Both the position numbers and the translations under genes were made by a program. Positions 12,459 to 23,499 of a stretch of 64,000 nt of DNA are shown here, one piece after another. The notes beneath the pieces were generated by a model. That model was not told the origin of the DNA, searched no databases, and saw nothing but the letters and a program-made list of their open reading frames with translations. Position 1 is the first letter of the stretch, and each line of letters begins with the position of its first letter. This DNA comes from Symsagittifera roscoffensis (taxonomy: Eukaryota; Xenacoelomorpha; Acoela; Convolutidae), in assembly GCF_963678635.1 (NCBI RefSeq), contig NC_087062.1, forward strand, positions 57,115,970 to 57,179,969, written 5' to 3'.

Positions 12459-13058
12459 ATGACACAAGCTTTCACTCAAGGTGAACCCAACTTAGTAAAT
12501 GACCCTATAAACAACTCATCAGATACATCTTTGTCATCACCAGAAACCCTCTCGATTCCTTCAACCCCTTCAATAAGTCACACCTCAACAACACCATTTC
12601 CCCCAAATTTCCCTATAAATCCAGACAATAGATATAAGGAACAGTCAACCAATAACATACCCCTACGACTAGATTGGAACGCATTTGTAGCACCCCGTCC
12701 ATTATTTGGTCAACATCATGATAGTAACAGACTACATAATTGGGCACTCAACAGATTACAAGATCGACACGATATTTACAAAGATATACAAGAACACAAC
12801 ATACAAATCCTTACACAAGACAATCTCCCACTTAAATTTGAAATAACAGTAAAATTGAACAATTTAATACATCATCCTTTACCCTTAGCCCCACCAAATA
12901 TGACAGCTCAGTCATTACCTCCTCCATTCATCACAGCAGAAATCATTTATAAATACGATAGATACACAAAAAAGACACTTGGATACATCACATTCTATAA
13001 TCCATATTCTGGACTATCTCTACATTTCAAGTTGCAACAATACACGCAAGAACGATAA
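12459..13058 (+). CDS. S/P-rich retroelement ORF of unknown function
   Basis: 199-residue open frame. It starts MTQAFTQGEPNLVNDPI, continues into a Ser/Thr/Pro-rich segment (about residues 25-55), then a more ordered region with WNAFVAP, LHNWALNRLQDRHDIYK and TLGYITFYNPYSGL. The frame is open upstream of this Met, and related coding-like sequence (LEPVVRHAPLSEPHY) lies at about 12061-12190. The minus-strand element has the same start (TQDFTKGEPNLI) near 58585. It resembles no family I can name. It lies immediately upstream of the env-like region. Confidence 0.5.
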   Translation: MTQAFTQGEPNLVNDPINNSSDTSLSSPETLSIPSTPSISHTSTTPFPPNFPINPDNRYKEQSTNNIPLRLDWNAFVAPRPLFGQHHDSNRLHNWALNRLQDRHDIYKDIQEHNIQILTQDNLPLKFEITVKLNNLIHHPLPLAPPNMTAQSLPPPFITAEIIYKYDRYTKKTLGYITFYNPYSGLSLHFKLQQYTQER

Positions 13059-13279
13059 AAAGTCATCACAAATACTTTATTGAATCCATCCCTTTTGATA
13101 AAGTAAACCCTGAAAAAATCCGACAAAACAGTTAAAAATTCAACAATATCCACAGTTTAGAAATGAAACTGACCCGTTTTCAAATCTTCTCAGAAACAGA
13201 ACTTGCCGGCAAACATAACACACCACCTTATAAAACACAGTAGTCAGAAACTCTTGTCGAATACGAAAAAGGTTTTGAC

Positions 13280-14118
13280 ATGAACACAGAAATACTAATA
13301 ACTATCCGACATCCAACACATCACAATTCCTTTCGCGACAAAAACTCATACATCCCAGTAAAACTTCTAAAAAGCACAGGAAGAACTGGTGGAAAACTTA
13401 AACCACAGGACAAAAGCAGTACACGTTTACAAGAGTTATCACTCATGAGCTATACCTATTTTGGTGCAATTCACTATGACATTCACTTAGACATGAAATT
13501 AGACTACACAATAAGTAGGATTTTTCAAGAAAAGTCATTATCAGAACTAGAAACACTCCATCACTTATGTCAACTTGAACGTTTACAAAATTAACAATCA
13601 CTTGCACTTGCAGTGTTAAAGAATCTATCGATTGCGAAGGAAATAAATTATTATTTTACACCTGTATTAAAAATGTATCACCATTAAATGTTTTTGAAGA
13701 TAAAAGATGTTACAAAAGAATCCCTGTATTCTTCAAAAACAAAGTGCATTTTATTGACACACTTTCTAGAAGAACTTCTTTTTGGGATACAGCTGTCCCA
13801 TGTGGATCTGAAAACAGCCACAATGTTGTACAACTAAAACCTGATGAAAACAAAAATTATCTTCTCACACCATACCCTACACTTATGCAACCATTTAACA
13901 AAGTTTCACCAGAAAGTATCAGAGGTTTTGCTAGAAACCCAAATATAGATTTACAATCAATAGGTATTTACTCTAGCTCAGACATTCAACATCACATCCG
14001 TACACAACAGTTTCAAGAACTTCTCAAAAAAATGGATACAATACAAAGACAATCCTTCGACCAAAACTTAAAAAAAAACTTGCAGAAACTGCAGGATTTT
14101 CAGACATCTATACACTAG
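13280..14118 (+). pseudogene. Env-like Cys-containing region, frameshifted
   Basis: Two open frames, 13280-13594 and 13579-14118, overlap with a change of frame near 13585. The first holds RTGGKLKPQ, TRLQELSLM, a HLDMKL segment and LETLHHLCQLER. The second has paired cysteines (TCTC, two further C, CYKRIPVFF), then FWDTAVPCG and a C-terminal helical part rich in Q and K. The homologous minus-strand region (56080-57990) has LHKLCKLER followed in another frame by LQSLELAG and GNTSNFFDYE. This pattern of 'LER, then a helix, then a Cys-rich domain' resembles Env-like proteins carried by some Ty3/gypsy-type elements. The family assignment is tentative. Confidence 0.45.
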
Positions 14119-14583
14119 ACTACAGTGGATAATTTAAAAGATATAAAAGATTACCTTTGTTTAAACAGTGATAATTACCCTCCACAAGATATATCACCAA
14201 TTAGTAGTTTGGTTTTGTAAATTTGAAAAAAGAACTCCTTGCCTTTCTTGGCCCTACTAAATCTTAGAAAGACTGACTATATTATATGCAATGTTTATTT
14301 TTTTGGATTTTTCTTCTCCTTATTGAAAGGAATCTATAAGACGCGTGCAATACTTCAATACTTACATAAGTAAACACACAAGCAAGTGTAGCACGCATAC
14401 TTTTCGCAGGGTTTTTTCGGAATTTTTTCAACTCAATCAATAAAATACTTCTAGACGCTCAAATAAAAGAATAAAACAAAAAATATATCAACCACTTTAA
14501 ATGCATACGATAATTCACAAGACATCAAAAATACAACACCTACTGCACAACACCTACACACCTTAAGTAATAACCATCGATTA
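14119..14583 (+). other. Retroelement interior without an intact ORF
   Basis: AT-rich stretch between the env-like region and the small ORF at 14584. Short frame fragments only. The opposite-strand element has homologous sequence at about 55640-56080, also without an intact ORF. Confidence 0.5.
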
Positions 14584-14778
14584 TTGTTAGTACCACGAAA
14601 TTACAGGAATATAGCCCTAACAGAGCTCATCTCTACAAGTCATAGTTATCCACAAAGTCCAGTTACCCACATCATAGCCCAGCAACCAAATGTAGAAGAA
14701 ACATTTGAACAAATCATTGAACAGCCACATACCACTTTTTTTCGTTCTCAGAACAAACATCTTTTTAGCCCACGATGA
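14584..14778 (+). CDS. Short retroelement ORF ending HLFSPR
   Basis: 64-residue frame ending FRSQNKHLFSPR and a stop within CCCACGATGAG. The opposite-strand copy has FRSQNNHLFSPR and the same stop at about 55430-55470, so the C-terminus is shared. In a second frame the same bases read AHDEPPDWIPQP, the apparent beginning of ORF X, so either two frames overlap here or a splice acceptor (TTTTTAG) joins ORF X. I cannot decide which. Confidence 0.35.
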   Translation: MLVPRNYRNIALTELISTSHSYPQSPVTHIIAQQPNVEETFEQIIEQPHTTFFRSQNKHLFSPR

Positions 14779-14939
14779 GCCGCCAGATTGGATCCCTCAA
14801 CCGTTCCCTTTCATACCCATCCAACCTCCATCGTCAATCTCCGATTCTCCCACTTTTTGATTTCACTCTTTGCCCTAAACCATCATATACTAATAATTCA
14901 TCAAGCATGGATTCAGACGCCACATCCACAAATACAGTT

Positions 14940-15329
14940 TCATCAGTGTAGGAAGAAGGGGCTGCTGAAGGTTCATTAGTGTTTTTTTTTGTGAATGGAA
15001 GGGTTGAAAGGGTTTTGGGAAAAGGTAGATGGGCTGGGTTCGGAGTCTGCAAAATCATCGGGGGTCTCATTATCGGAGTTGTTAAATTATGAGATGGTGT
15101 GATAAACAGCCACACCATCTCATGCCCTAAACAGCCACAGCATCTCATGTGATAGACAGCCACACCAATTCACACCATCTCATAATTTAACAACTCCGAT
15201 AATGAGACCCCCAATGAATTTGCAGACTCCGAACCCAGCCCATCTTCCTTTTCCCAAACCCCTTTCAACCCTTCCTTTCCAAAAAAACCACTAATGAACC
15301 TTCAGCAGCCCCTTTTTCCTACGCTGATG
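14940..15329. repeat. Inverted duplication inside ORF X (about 160-bp arms)
   Basis: Arms at 14940-15102 and 15170-15329 are more than 90 percent identical in reverse complement by eye. The spacer contains three imperfect copies of an ACAGCCACACCATCTCAT-like unit. The right arm is in the normal orientation: it lines up with the minus-strand relative (DFANSEP-like segment). The left arm is an inverted copy. ORFs on the minus strand here (14834-15163) are products of the inversion. Confidence 0.8.
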
Positions 15330-15480
15330 AAAATCCTACATACTTGTTTTGACCAGCAACCCACCTGACTACTCTAGCCCCGTTGATACATAACTCGAAA
15401 ACGAGTTAGACAACTTAATAACTCTTCAATAACAGATACAACACCCTAACACAATAACCATTCATCACCTCTCACAAATC

Positions 15481-16718
15481 TTGACATCCTCAGAATCCTC
15501 CAACCCCGCATCAACTACTGGAGAAACCCGAGCCCACCAACTTCCCAATACCCCATTCTCTTCTGACCCTCGACCAGCTCAAACTTTTTTGACTCATTCA
15601 CTTCATACCAACGCAAAAGGATTTTTCCAAGTGTGCTTACCATTCTTTCCAAAATATACTTATTGTCACTCGAATCCTAACTACGATTAAGAAAGTTAAG
15701 TTAACGAAAATGCCTTATTTTCCACACTTTCATGGACCTCGCATACTCATTTTAGTAATCCATTATCACTTCCACTATATAATAATCCAGACGACAGTGA
15801 ATTATGTCAAACTAGACTATATCACCTAACCACAGCACTTCATGAAAAGCAATTCACAACCGTCGGACTAAACCAAACACTAAATAGGTTCACTGCACAA
15901 AAAGCTAACCGATTTTCCATTAACCATTATGATCACGCCATTGCACAATCCAATGAAGATACCTTTCTAGATGACGAAACTAACACTAACCCCCAATTAA
16001 ATGAAAAATTTCTCATCAAATCACAATACGTATTTACTATAAACTGCATAACATATGATCACATTATCTCCACAGCACTTCGCGACACAAAAGCTTATGA
16101 CTCCTTTTTTAGTAAATTTAACCACTTTTCACTAACCTTTAATTTCCTAACACCAATAGAACGCGACTTACTCTGCTCTTGTTTAAAAATGTTACACAAA
16201 AAAACTCACACATACACTTATCATAAATTCATACAACATCATTACACGACTAATACACCATCACGAAACCCGCAACATCGATTTCAAATTTTTAACTCCA
16301 AATTAATTTTACCATTCTTCTTAAACTTCGAATATTGTATATGAGATACTAACATTCAAGAAATCATTAGAAACTACGACCCTATCCGACAAATGTATAT
16401 ATTCTGCCCACTAACCAGAGCTTTGAACGTCAATGAATCCCATCCACTAATAATCCCTCACGAATAAATACAGCATGTTGAAATCCCGTTCCTAGAATAC
16501 GTTCACACACTGAATATAATCATAAGCTTTATAATCTAATCAAAAACACACAGCATGAATTCTCACCAAGTAGTGAAGAGCACAACGTCATCGAAGCACT
16601 TGAACTGTTTTGACCTCTACTGCAAACTAATTATATCACCCGCTTACTTGCGAAACTTCTAACATCATCGCACGTCATTCACGACATCTTCTCAAATGGA
16701 TATTTTGCTGACGATTAA
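15481..16718 (+). pseudogene. Retroelement ORF X, downstream of env (degraded)
   Basis: One frame runs from at least 15481 to 16341, interrupted by only two stops (TAA at 15688 and at 15697). Both replace residues that are sense codons in the minus-strand relative (the YHSDPNNEKPNYVND-like region there). TGA at 16342 and a frameshift then break it, and the C-terminus (LLAKLLTSS, ending FADD before TAA at 16716-16718) is in another frame. Visible motifs are FLPFFPQ/FFPKYTY, LSLPLYN and MYIFCPLT. The C-terminal third is the only coding sequence kept by the non-autonomous element at 34181. No family recognised. In both large copies it is the last ORF before the LTR. Confidence 0.55.
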
Positions 16719-17228
16719 GTAAGTCTAAATTATATATTTTACACTAATAATTTCACAACACAGCTAACCATTCTTTATAGTGGTTTCACTTTCTTTTTAG
16801 ATCTCATCGGAAAATCATCCAAGACAAACAAAAACAAATAAAAAATTGAAATTTCTTTTCTATAAATTTTAAAACTCGTATTAACAAAGCGCAGTATGAT
16901 TGAAAAGCAGTAAAATTTACCCCTAAAGAGCAGTAAATTCACAAATAATCCCCAATGCAATAAATTTCTTTTACAAAGCACTAAGTTTATAAATTAAATT
17001 TCACAAAAGCAGTAAAAAGAGTGCTAACCTTTGAATCATTCACTCGCCCATAAAATTTTTTCCACAATCGCACAGCTCGCCCACGAAAAATTGTTTAAAT
17101 AAAGAATTTCAAGTTTTAACTTTCACTGATTACAACTCTAAAGGTTGAAACAGGTTTCAAGTTTTTCTTTTACCCGGTTAGAAGGACTTATATAGTAAAC
17201 TAAAATAACCAGCGCAGCTCACTAACGT

Positions 17229-17601
17229 CACAAAACCGCAAACTAATAGCATGACTAAGAAAGAAAAACCCACGGTACGCAAACCAGATTAAAACCAGAT
17301 TAAAACTGGATTAATTATTCTTTTGAAGACCATTTTCAAGTCTTACCACAAATAAAGAAAAACACAAAAAAGTGGAAAGACAAACCCAAACCACAAGATT
17401 CAATTTTTGGGAAAAGGACACAACCAAAACAAAAAGAGAAAAACAAGTAATAAAAACGAAAAAGAAGGTTGAACAAAAAAGAGACTCTACAGAAAGAGAC
17501 CATAAAATTTTACCCTACTCCTGGCCTAGTCCACCAGAGGGACGTCCTGAACATGCTCTATAGCCGGCCTAACCCCCCGTGCTACAACCACGCTTTGTGA
17601 C
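17229..17601 (+). repeat. 3' non-coding block of the env-bearing element (single copy)
   Basis: Block starting CACAAAACCGCAAAC and ending near CTTTGTGAC. It contains GGACGTCC and a GC-richer end with CACCAGAGG. It is present once here and once at 52735-53110 (minus), but three times in tandem at 36901-37990. The open frame at 17372-17563 within it is not conserved as protein. Confidence 0.7.
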
Positions 17602-18248
17602 CGACACTCTGTTTTTGACAAGAGCTACTCAACGAGGAGTGACTCTTAAAAATTACTGAACTAAAATAAAAACGCTTTTGCGATTAACATCAATAATAAA
17701 TTATAAGTTAAACTAAATAACAAAGAAACTTATATATGTAAACGATAAATACCAAAAGACGAGCAGCAAAGAAGTTGACAACCCAATCACATTCCAACTA
17801 TGGAATGGCAAACCTATTCGATTTGCTGCCTTCAGTCTTTACCCTCAAACGATTTAAAGTACGGACTCAACATCGCAGCAAAGGAAGTCCATTGAACCAG
17901 GCCAATTGCTATCTCGATGTTGAATACACATGCAGATCCTAGTCACTTGGCACGTAACACCAAAAAGTCAAACTTCATGCTACACTTCATTAGTATCGCT
18001 CTCAACTTAACGAACTCGATACCTCATTGCATCGATCAGAAGTCTTGACACAATCTCCCAAGACTACCACGATCAACGAGACCAATCTAGAAATACGAAC
18101 ATGACAATCTTCATCCATCAAACACAAACAGCCACACTTCCTTCTTCTCTAAGAAGCTAATGCTCGCAAGTTCAAAAGGAAACTACATCACCCATCCTTC
18201 ACTACATAAAACATTTATAAACTAAAAACTCTCTAAACCGCGGATGGG

Positions 18249-18639
18249 TGGAACCATTTCTAAACTAGAATTTATAATTGGTTATAAATATGATTCTCTA
18301 TTTCTATAAGATATTCCTAACTAGCTAATCATATTTCATCTTTAACATTTACACTTATTAGTAAGTGCTGAAATTACTTGTAGTTTCAGCACCAGAGCAG
18401 TTTGAATTGAACTTAGAATACAATTGTTCTCCTTCTGGAAACTAACTCGCATAAACCAGTATAAACTAGATCCATTGAGACTAGGAGATATAAGAGTAAG
18501 ACTAAGATCGGTATTAGACTAAGAATTTGCACGAATCTATCCGGCCGAAAATAAGATAGTGACGAGCGGACGGTGTACGAGCAGACGGTGTACCTTATCT
18601 GAAATTACTATATGAGTATAATCAAAAGAACCTAACTCA
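18249..18639 (+). repeat. 3' LTR of P block 3 (391 bp)
   Basis: Starts TGGAACCATTTC after a purine-rich CGGATGGG and ends ...CCTAACTCA. It matches the 379-bp LTR pair at 34181/38627 and the LTR at 51727. The hairpin at 18367-18390 has arms GCTGAAATTAC and GTAGTTTCAGC. Relative to the other copies (GTTG.../...CAAC) both members of one base pair have changed. GATATAAGAG further in is a TATA-like candidate. Confidence 0.8.
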
Positions 18640-19397
18640 TTCTTATCACAAAATTGAGATCAAATGAGAACAAAATTGAGATTCATTATTTCGGATATCT
18701 TTAAATGCTCGGTAATATTTCGAACTTTATGTAACATTTCTTTAACTAATTATCAGACGCATTTGTCTGAGACGTACAGTTTCTCGTGCAGCCAGTACTA
18801 GATTGAAATTATAGAGAGAAATAAATTTAATCGTTAGTGGATTTCGCATAAAAAGAGGTTTGAGAGTTCCGCGCCAGTCCTGAATGTAAGTTCCGAGCCA
18901 AAGTCTTAAATATCTAAAAAAGATCATATATATGAAAAAGATCAAAGGCAAAAAGCGTTTTTTTGCGAATCCGCATAAAACGTTACCTACTTTTTTGAAT
19001 TACAAAGTCGCCAAGTATAAGCATTTAGCAAATTAGTTCTTGGTGCTACAGGCAACCGACCCTCTCAATATCCAAAGACTACCACCTAAGCTTGGTCAAT
19101 CTGCACCACAAAATTTCTCAAGTGTCCTTCGGTGTCAATCTACACAAATTTCAGTCAAAAACTTCCATTTTTGTCGAAGTTTCAAAAACATCATTCGAAA
19201 AAATGTTTGCTCGTTTCTTCTCAAACGACACCGAATGAGAGACTTGCTAGCCAATTAGTTTCATGAGAAAAGTTAAGACGTATATTTGTCTTGATAGTTC
19301 CAATAAGGTATCAATGATGACTTTTCTTCATATATTTAAAATAAGCGGCTGAATGTTGATTTTCACACAAGGTTATTTGAAAACTCAATTTTGATCT
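18640..19397. other. No gene seen
   Basis: AT-rich sequence between the LTR and the trypsin-fold gene. Two open frames (18742-18951 minus, 19040-19258 plus) show no domain or conserved motif and are left out. Confidence 0.5.
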
Positions 19398-19637
19398 ATG
19401 GTCAAGGCTTTCGCTTTATTTATATCATTGACCATGATCAATATTACCCAATTACGACAATATTTCTTGTCTCTTGCGTTATTGCAGTTTTTACATGTTT
19501 GTGCGATTCCGTCCGGGTTAAACCGAAATTTATCAAATCTGAACTCGACAGGTCACATCGATTCCCTGATTGTCAATGGCGAGAGAAGCGTAGACCGCTC
19601 TTTCTTCGTCAAAGTCATAACATTGGAAGTTGCCACG
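19398..19637 (+). CDS. Trypsin-fold (S1) protein, first exon: signal peptide and N-terminus
   Basis: 80-codon exon from ATG at 19398 to a GCC ACG|GTACGG donor. Residues 22-36 form a hydrophobic core typical of a secretion signal, followed by a short Asn-rich propeptide. Residues 58-61 read IVNG, then GERSVDRSFFVKV, matching the mature N-terminus of S1 peptidases (IVGG, then ...SFPWQV). The residue before IVNG is Leu instead of the usual Arg/Lys, so normal zymogen cleavage is doubtful. The C-terminal exons of an S1 protein lie downstream on the same strand (23500-24186); linking them is inference. An apparent continuation, CSFTAKRVVIIALRLLSQ at about 19676-19730, resembles the CGG...VLTAAHC region but is out of frame and lacks the His. 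Confidence 0.55.
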
Positions 19638-20726
19638 GTACGGTGCAATGTAGATATAAGGCTAGTTCAATCGCTTTTTGTTCTTTTACAGCAAAGAGGG
19701 TAGTTATCATCGCTCTGCGCCTTCTGAGCCAGTCTGAACCGACATCGGTACAACTGTGATAGCGGGGTCCCAAATCACACTAATTTTAAGCAAATACAGT
19801 AATTAACTAATCAATATGCACCGGTCGGTCGTTTCAAAACTTTTTTCTAGCGTAATTAACCTGCCTCATTTGCGTAAAGTTAATCCATATCTTAACTTCA
19901 TCATCAAAAGAACTAAATTGAACAAATTTGAGGCACTATTTTTACATTAATGACCCGGTTAGTTTTCGGGACCCCTATCACACTTGTACCCATAACGCAA
20001 GAGACATCATTGTAACCAATTTTTGGACACGTTTGAAAATTCAAAACATTCTCTTACAAAAAGAGACGCAGGTGTATGCATTTAGACTTGAAGACTCTAA
20101 CTAAATTATTCTATAAAAACTGTATTATCTTAGTCTATATAGTTTTTCATTGTCAGCACATTAAAACCAACAACGAAAGGGTTCATCAGAAAAGTGATGA
20201 TCATTGAAAAATTTTAACTATTTTTATTGGTTTCTTCCATAAAAAACAAAATTGTTTAATCGATAACATGACAAAAATCCTTTAACTTATTATCCCAAAT
20301 GAGAAGATCCCAGTCAATAAGATACCAATCCAAAAAATACCTCGTTCTAAAATTGCCCACGACATAAGATACCAAAACAAAATAACAAAGAACCTGAGAA
20401 TTGAAAATAAGGCGGTTAATCGATCAAAGCAAAAACAAAGCGTCGGTTAAAATTAAAAAACGAAACATTTTTGCTGCAAACATTTCGAACGTAAACGACC
20501 TTGCTAGTCACCCGACCTTCAAATAGAAACTCAAACGTCAAAACAGCTTAGACTACAATTGAAATTGAAAAGGGTTTCCAATTAATCAAAATCAACTTTG
20601 CCAAAATTGGCTTGAGTTTTCAGACCACTCAAATCGCTACACAAATGAAATGAAGTTATTGCAAATTCTAAAACTTTGAAATCATTTCTGTTACGAATCA
20701 CTTACCATTCGATTTGATAAAAAATG
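19638..20726. other. Presumed intron of the S1 gene
   Basis: No confident exon. A frame at 19676-19759 (FCSFTAKRVVIIALRLLSQSEP) looks like a degraded S1 histidine-loop segment but cannot be spliced in phase to the first exon. The rest is AT-rich without motifs. Confidence 0.4.
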
Positions 20727-20939
20727 TCAATTATTAATTTTGATCAATTTTTTTTTCGCTAGACGTAATACTCGAAGAGCCGTCAGGCGCCTACCCGCGA
20801 CATAGCGTCCCGTAAATAAAGACAAGTGCTCTGGGATCAATTTGTTGTAGACATCATTTTCGAATGCGAGTCGTAGTATTGCGTTTCGCCGTTCTCCGGA
20901 AGGGTGCAAGGAGACGTCTATAAAAGGTCGATCAATCAA
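20727..20939 (-). pseudogene. Possible S1-like fragment on the opposite strand
   Basis: 70-residue minus-strand frame containing SLHPSGERRNAILRLAFENDV and LIPEHLSLF. This loosely follows the S1 pattern 'HP ... NDIALLRL ... I.P.CL', with the catalytic Asp position read as Ala. It lies on the strand opposite to the other S1 exons, so it would need to be an inverted fragment or a separate gene, and chance similarity is quite possible. Confidence 0.2.
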
Positions 20940-21020
20940 ATTTAAATTTAGAAATTAGGCAAAACCTTAAACAAAACTTAACAGATTAAATGAGCAAGAG
21001 ATAGGATATAAGACAATATG

Positions 21021-22345
21021 TTAGAGTCTGTGTAAGGACTTGTTATCTGTTGAACTTTTTTCATTACTTTTTTGGTACTTTTTCCGGGATAAGTTGATTG
21101 TACCACTGGATGCCTTCAAAATACTGAAATTTTGCTTGTGGGAATCCAGTTGCATTTTTTCAAGAAACGTATTTATTGAAGAATGGCTGCTTTGAAACAA
21201 AAGGGCTACACCTAGTTGCCACACTCTAACTGGATTTAACTTCCATAGAAAAATAGAAAAGAATGTTTATCGATCACTCAAATCTCTTTTAACGTATGTG
21301 TTTTAGAAATAAGCCGTGAGCTCGTCTAATTTTTCGTGATCGTTTTGTGAAATATCAAGATTGGTTGCATACTGCCTCAATTATTGGGTCGAACCCAATT
21401 TCCACTCTTGATTCCGGCACAAATCTAAGCGCAGGAACCATATTCAAGGCCAGGACAAGCTCGCTATTTGATTCTAAGTCTTTTCAAGGCCAAATTCGGA
21501 TATTTTCCGCATAAAGCTACGAGAGAGGTGAAAAAAGCATTCCTTAATGTCAGTTTCGCAATGAGACGCAAAAACACTCAACGCCGCAGTTTCAAAGTCG
21601 ATCAAAAATTTTTCCGGGTTTAAGTCACCGATAAACGATTTAATTGCGGCTAGGATTTTGTAATAGGTTGATAAGCGCTTATTGCTGAGCAGAGTGTAGA
21701 CGCAAGGTAGATAAAGCCCGCCAATATGGATGTCTACAGTATAGAGCTGGTAAAACTGACTGGGCCACCTTTTCAAGGTGCTGTCTTCAAGCCAGATTTT
21801 GTTGTACAACTTTAGTAATTTGAGGTTTTCAATGTCGCCAAAAATCAATATGCGTTGGGTATTTTGTTTTCCGCTGTCAAAAAGACATAAATGCTTAAAA
21901 CTATCCATTTTTTTCGAAATAACAGTCATCTATGGAAATAGTGGGCAGGGATGTCGTTTATTTACTTTGTTCAAAGTTCACGTTATCGCCGACCGGGAAG
22001 GCAAAGAGATTTAGGCGGCTTTGTCGTCCTGCACCAATTTCAAACAAGCTGCATTGATCCCTCTGTTTACTGGATCTACATGATTCTTAACTGTCTCCTA
22101 CATTTTCTGAACTATTTGCCAAGTTTCTGAAAGTCTTGCGTTGAACTCGTGACCATGATCATTGCTGTTTGAGATTATATTGCTCCCAGAAGTGATTAAA
22201 TTTTTCTGGCAGTTATATGAACTCCATTTGAGCGCCAGTGTGTTGTTGTCTTCGTTATGTGTTTCATTTGAAATTCATGGCCGTCAAGAATAATCAGTGT
22301 TTGGCTTTTTTGTGAAGTTCCCCAAGTAAAAGCATTCAATTTTGA
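21021..22345 (-). pseudogene. MULE transposase with FLYWCH-like N-terminus, decayed
   Basis: Reading from 22345 downward, the N-terminal part has LIILDGHEF and THWR followed, in a shifted frame, by DHGHEFNARL, which fits a FLYWCH-type zinc-binding domain. The frame at 21929-21474 is the MULE transposase core: QLYTVDIHIGG, LPCVYTLL, the DFETAA catalytic-Asp/Glu segment, and CFFHLSRSFMRKI. The end of the core (VPALRFVPESRV) and YF.NTYV follow with one frameshift and one stop. The frame at 21224-21021 carries a poorly kept C-terminal region with NTFLEKM. Several frameshifts and stops mean it cannot be active. No terminal repeats were found. It lies inside the presumed S1 gene intron, opposite strand. 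Confidence 0.75.
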
Positions 22346-22875
22346 CTATTCAATGAGTTAAAAAGTGAGAAAATGAAAGCAGAGTGTTTAAATTTTCAAT
22401 TGAGTTGTTTTAATTCAATAACACTGAATCAAACACATGTTGGCATTATATTAATCCCAAAAGTGAGTCCAGTTCAAATTTAGTTATCTCGTTGTTGCGT
22501 TGTTTATTACTAGCGCGAACCTAATTGAGATATCAGTACTCTAGATTTGTTTTTGATTACACTTTGATCATGACTTTATTTCAAAAGACTTGGGATCTTT
22601 TTAATTGGCATGTGATCTTATGGTACGGACGAACTTTGTACAAGGGATCTTTTGCTACAGTGTTTTTTGTCGTGGGAGATTTTGGTATAGTGCCTTTTGT
22701 ACTGACACCATTTCAGAAAGTTCCATTGCAAAACTTGTTGTTTTTTGATCTAAATTTATGTAGTTCTGATAGTGTCAACAAAAATTTAAACATTGTTGAT
22801 TGTTTATTTAAACAAAATTGTATTTTTAAAATTAGTTAAAGGGAATTCCCCTATAAGCCTCAAGCTCTTGTCCAA
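22346..22875. other. No gene supported
   Basis: One plus-strand open frame (22525-22839) has no recognisable motif and a low-complexity end. An internal TGCTACAG...TTTCAG pattern could suggest an exon, but there is nothing to support a product. Confidence 0.4.
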
Positions 22876-22876
22876 G

Positions 22877-22949
<73 letters not shown>

Positions 22950-23026
22950 GCTATCTATCTATCTATATACTATCTTTATCTATAGTTATAAATATATAAA
23001 TATATATATATCTCTCTCTCCTCTAT

Positions 23027-23064
<38 letters not shown>

Positions 23065-23085
23065 CTCTCTCTCCCTCTCTCTCCC

Positions 23086-23143
<58 letters not shown>
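22876..23143. repeat. Compound microsatellite (CT)n, (CTAT)n, (CT)n
   Basis: CT repeats from 22876, about eighty bases of CTAT tetramers to 22980, an AT-rich spacer, then CT-rich repeats to about 23143. The open frames with S/L/I/Y or R/E repeats here are artefacts of this low complexity. Confidence 0.95.
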
Positions 23144-23144
<1 letters not shown>

Positions 23145-23299
23145 GCAGCTGATGCAGGTAACATACATTTGCTATTCTTTTTGGCTGGGCGTCCAAGACT
23201 CAAACCTAACCAGAACTCCAATGGAATAGTTTGAGATGAGTTGCTATCGATGCTTTGCCGCTTGTTATGTTCTGTCAGTGTGCGTTCTCAATCGCGATT

Positions 23300-23499
23300 N
23301 NNNNNNNNNNNNNNNNNNNNNNNNNNNNNNNNNNNNNNNNNNNNNNNNNNNNNNNNNNNNNNNNNNNNNNNNNNNNNNNNNNNNNNNNNNNNNNNNNNNN
23401 NNNNNNNNNNNNNNNNNNNNNNNNNNNNNNNNNNNNNNNNNNNNNNNNNNNNNNNNNNNNNNNNNNNNNNNNNNNNNNNNNNNNNNNNNNNNNNNNNNN
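23300..23499. other. Assembly gap (200 N)
   Basis: Exactly 200 unknown bases, probably a nominal gap size. The microsatellite 150 bases upstream may have broken the assembly. The gap hides the 5' boundary of the next S1 exon and probably at least one further exon. Confidence 0.95.

Larger units (their letters stand above)
11093..18639 (+). mobile_element. P block 3: env-bearing LTR retroelement, 3' half with 3' LTR
   Basis: The longest plus-strand copy of the family. Its order is a transmembrane ORF, a small two-helix membrane ORF, an S/P-rich ORF, an env-like Cys-containing region, a proline-rich/unknown ORF (called X here), a 3' non-coding block and an LTR at 18249-18639. The same order is found on the minus strand at 62850-51727, where pol precedes it. 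No pol and no 5' LTR are present here; the 5' side joins A block 3. Several in-frame stops, a frameshift and an inverted duplication show it is not functional. Confidence 0.75.

Noticed and set aside
22793-23221. ORFs rich in SLSLYLSI or in RERE
   Set aside because: Translations of the (CT)n/(CTAT)n microsatellite.
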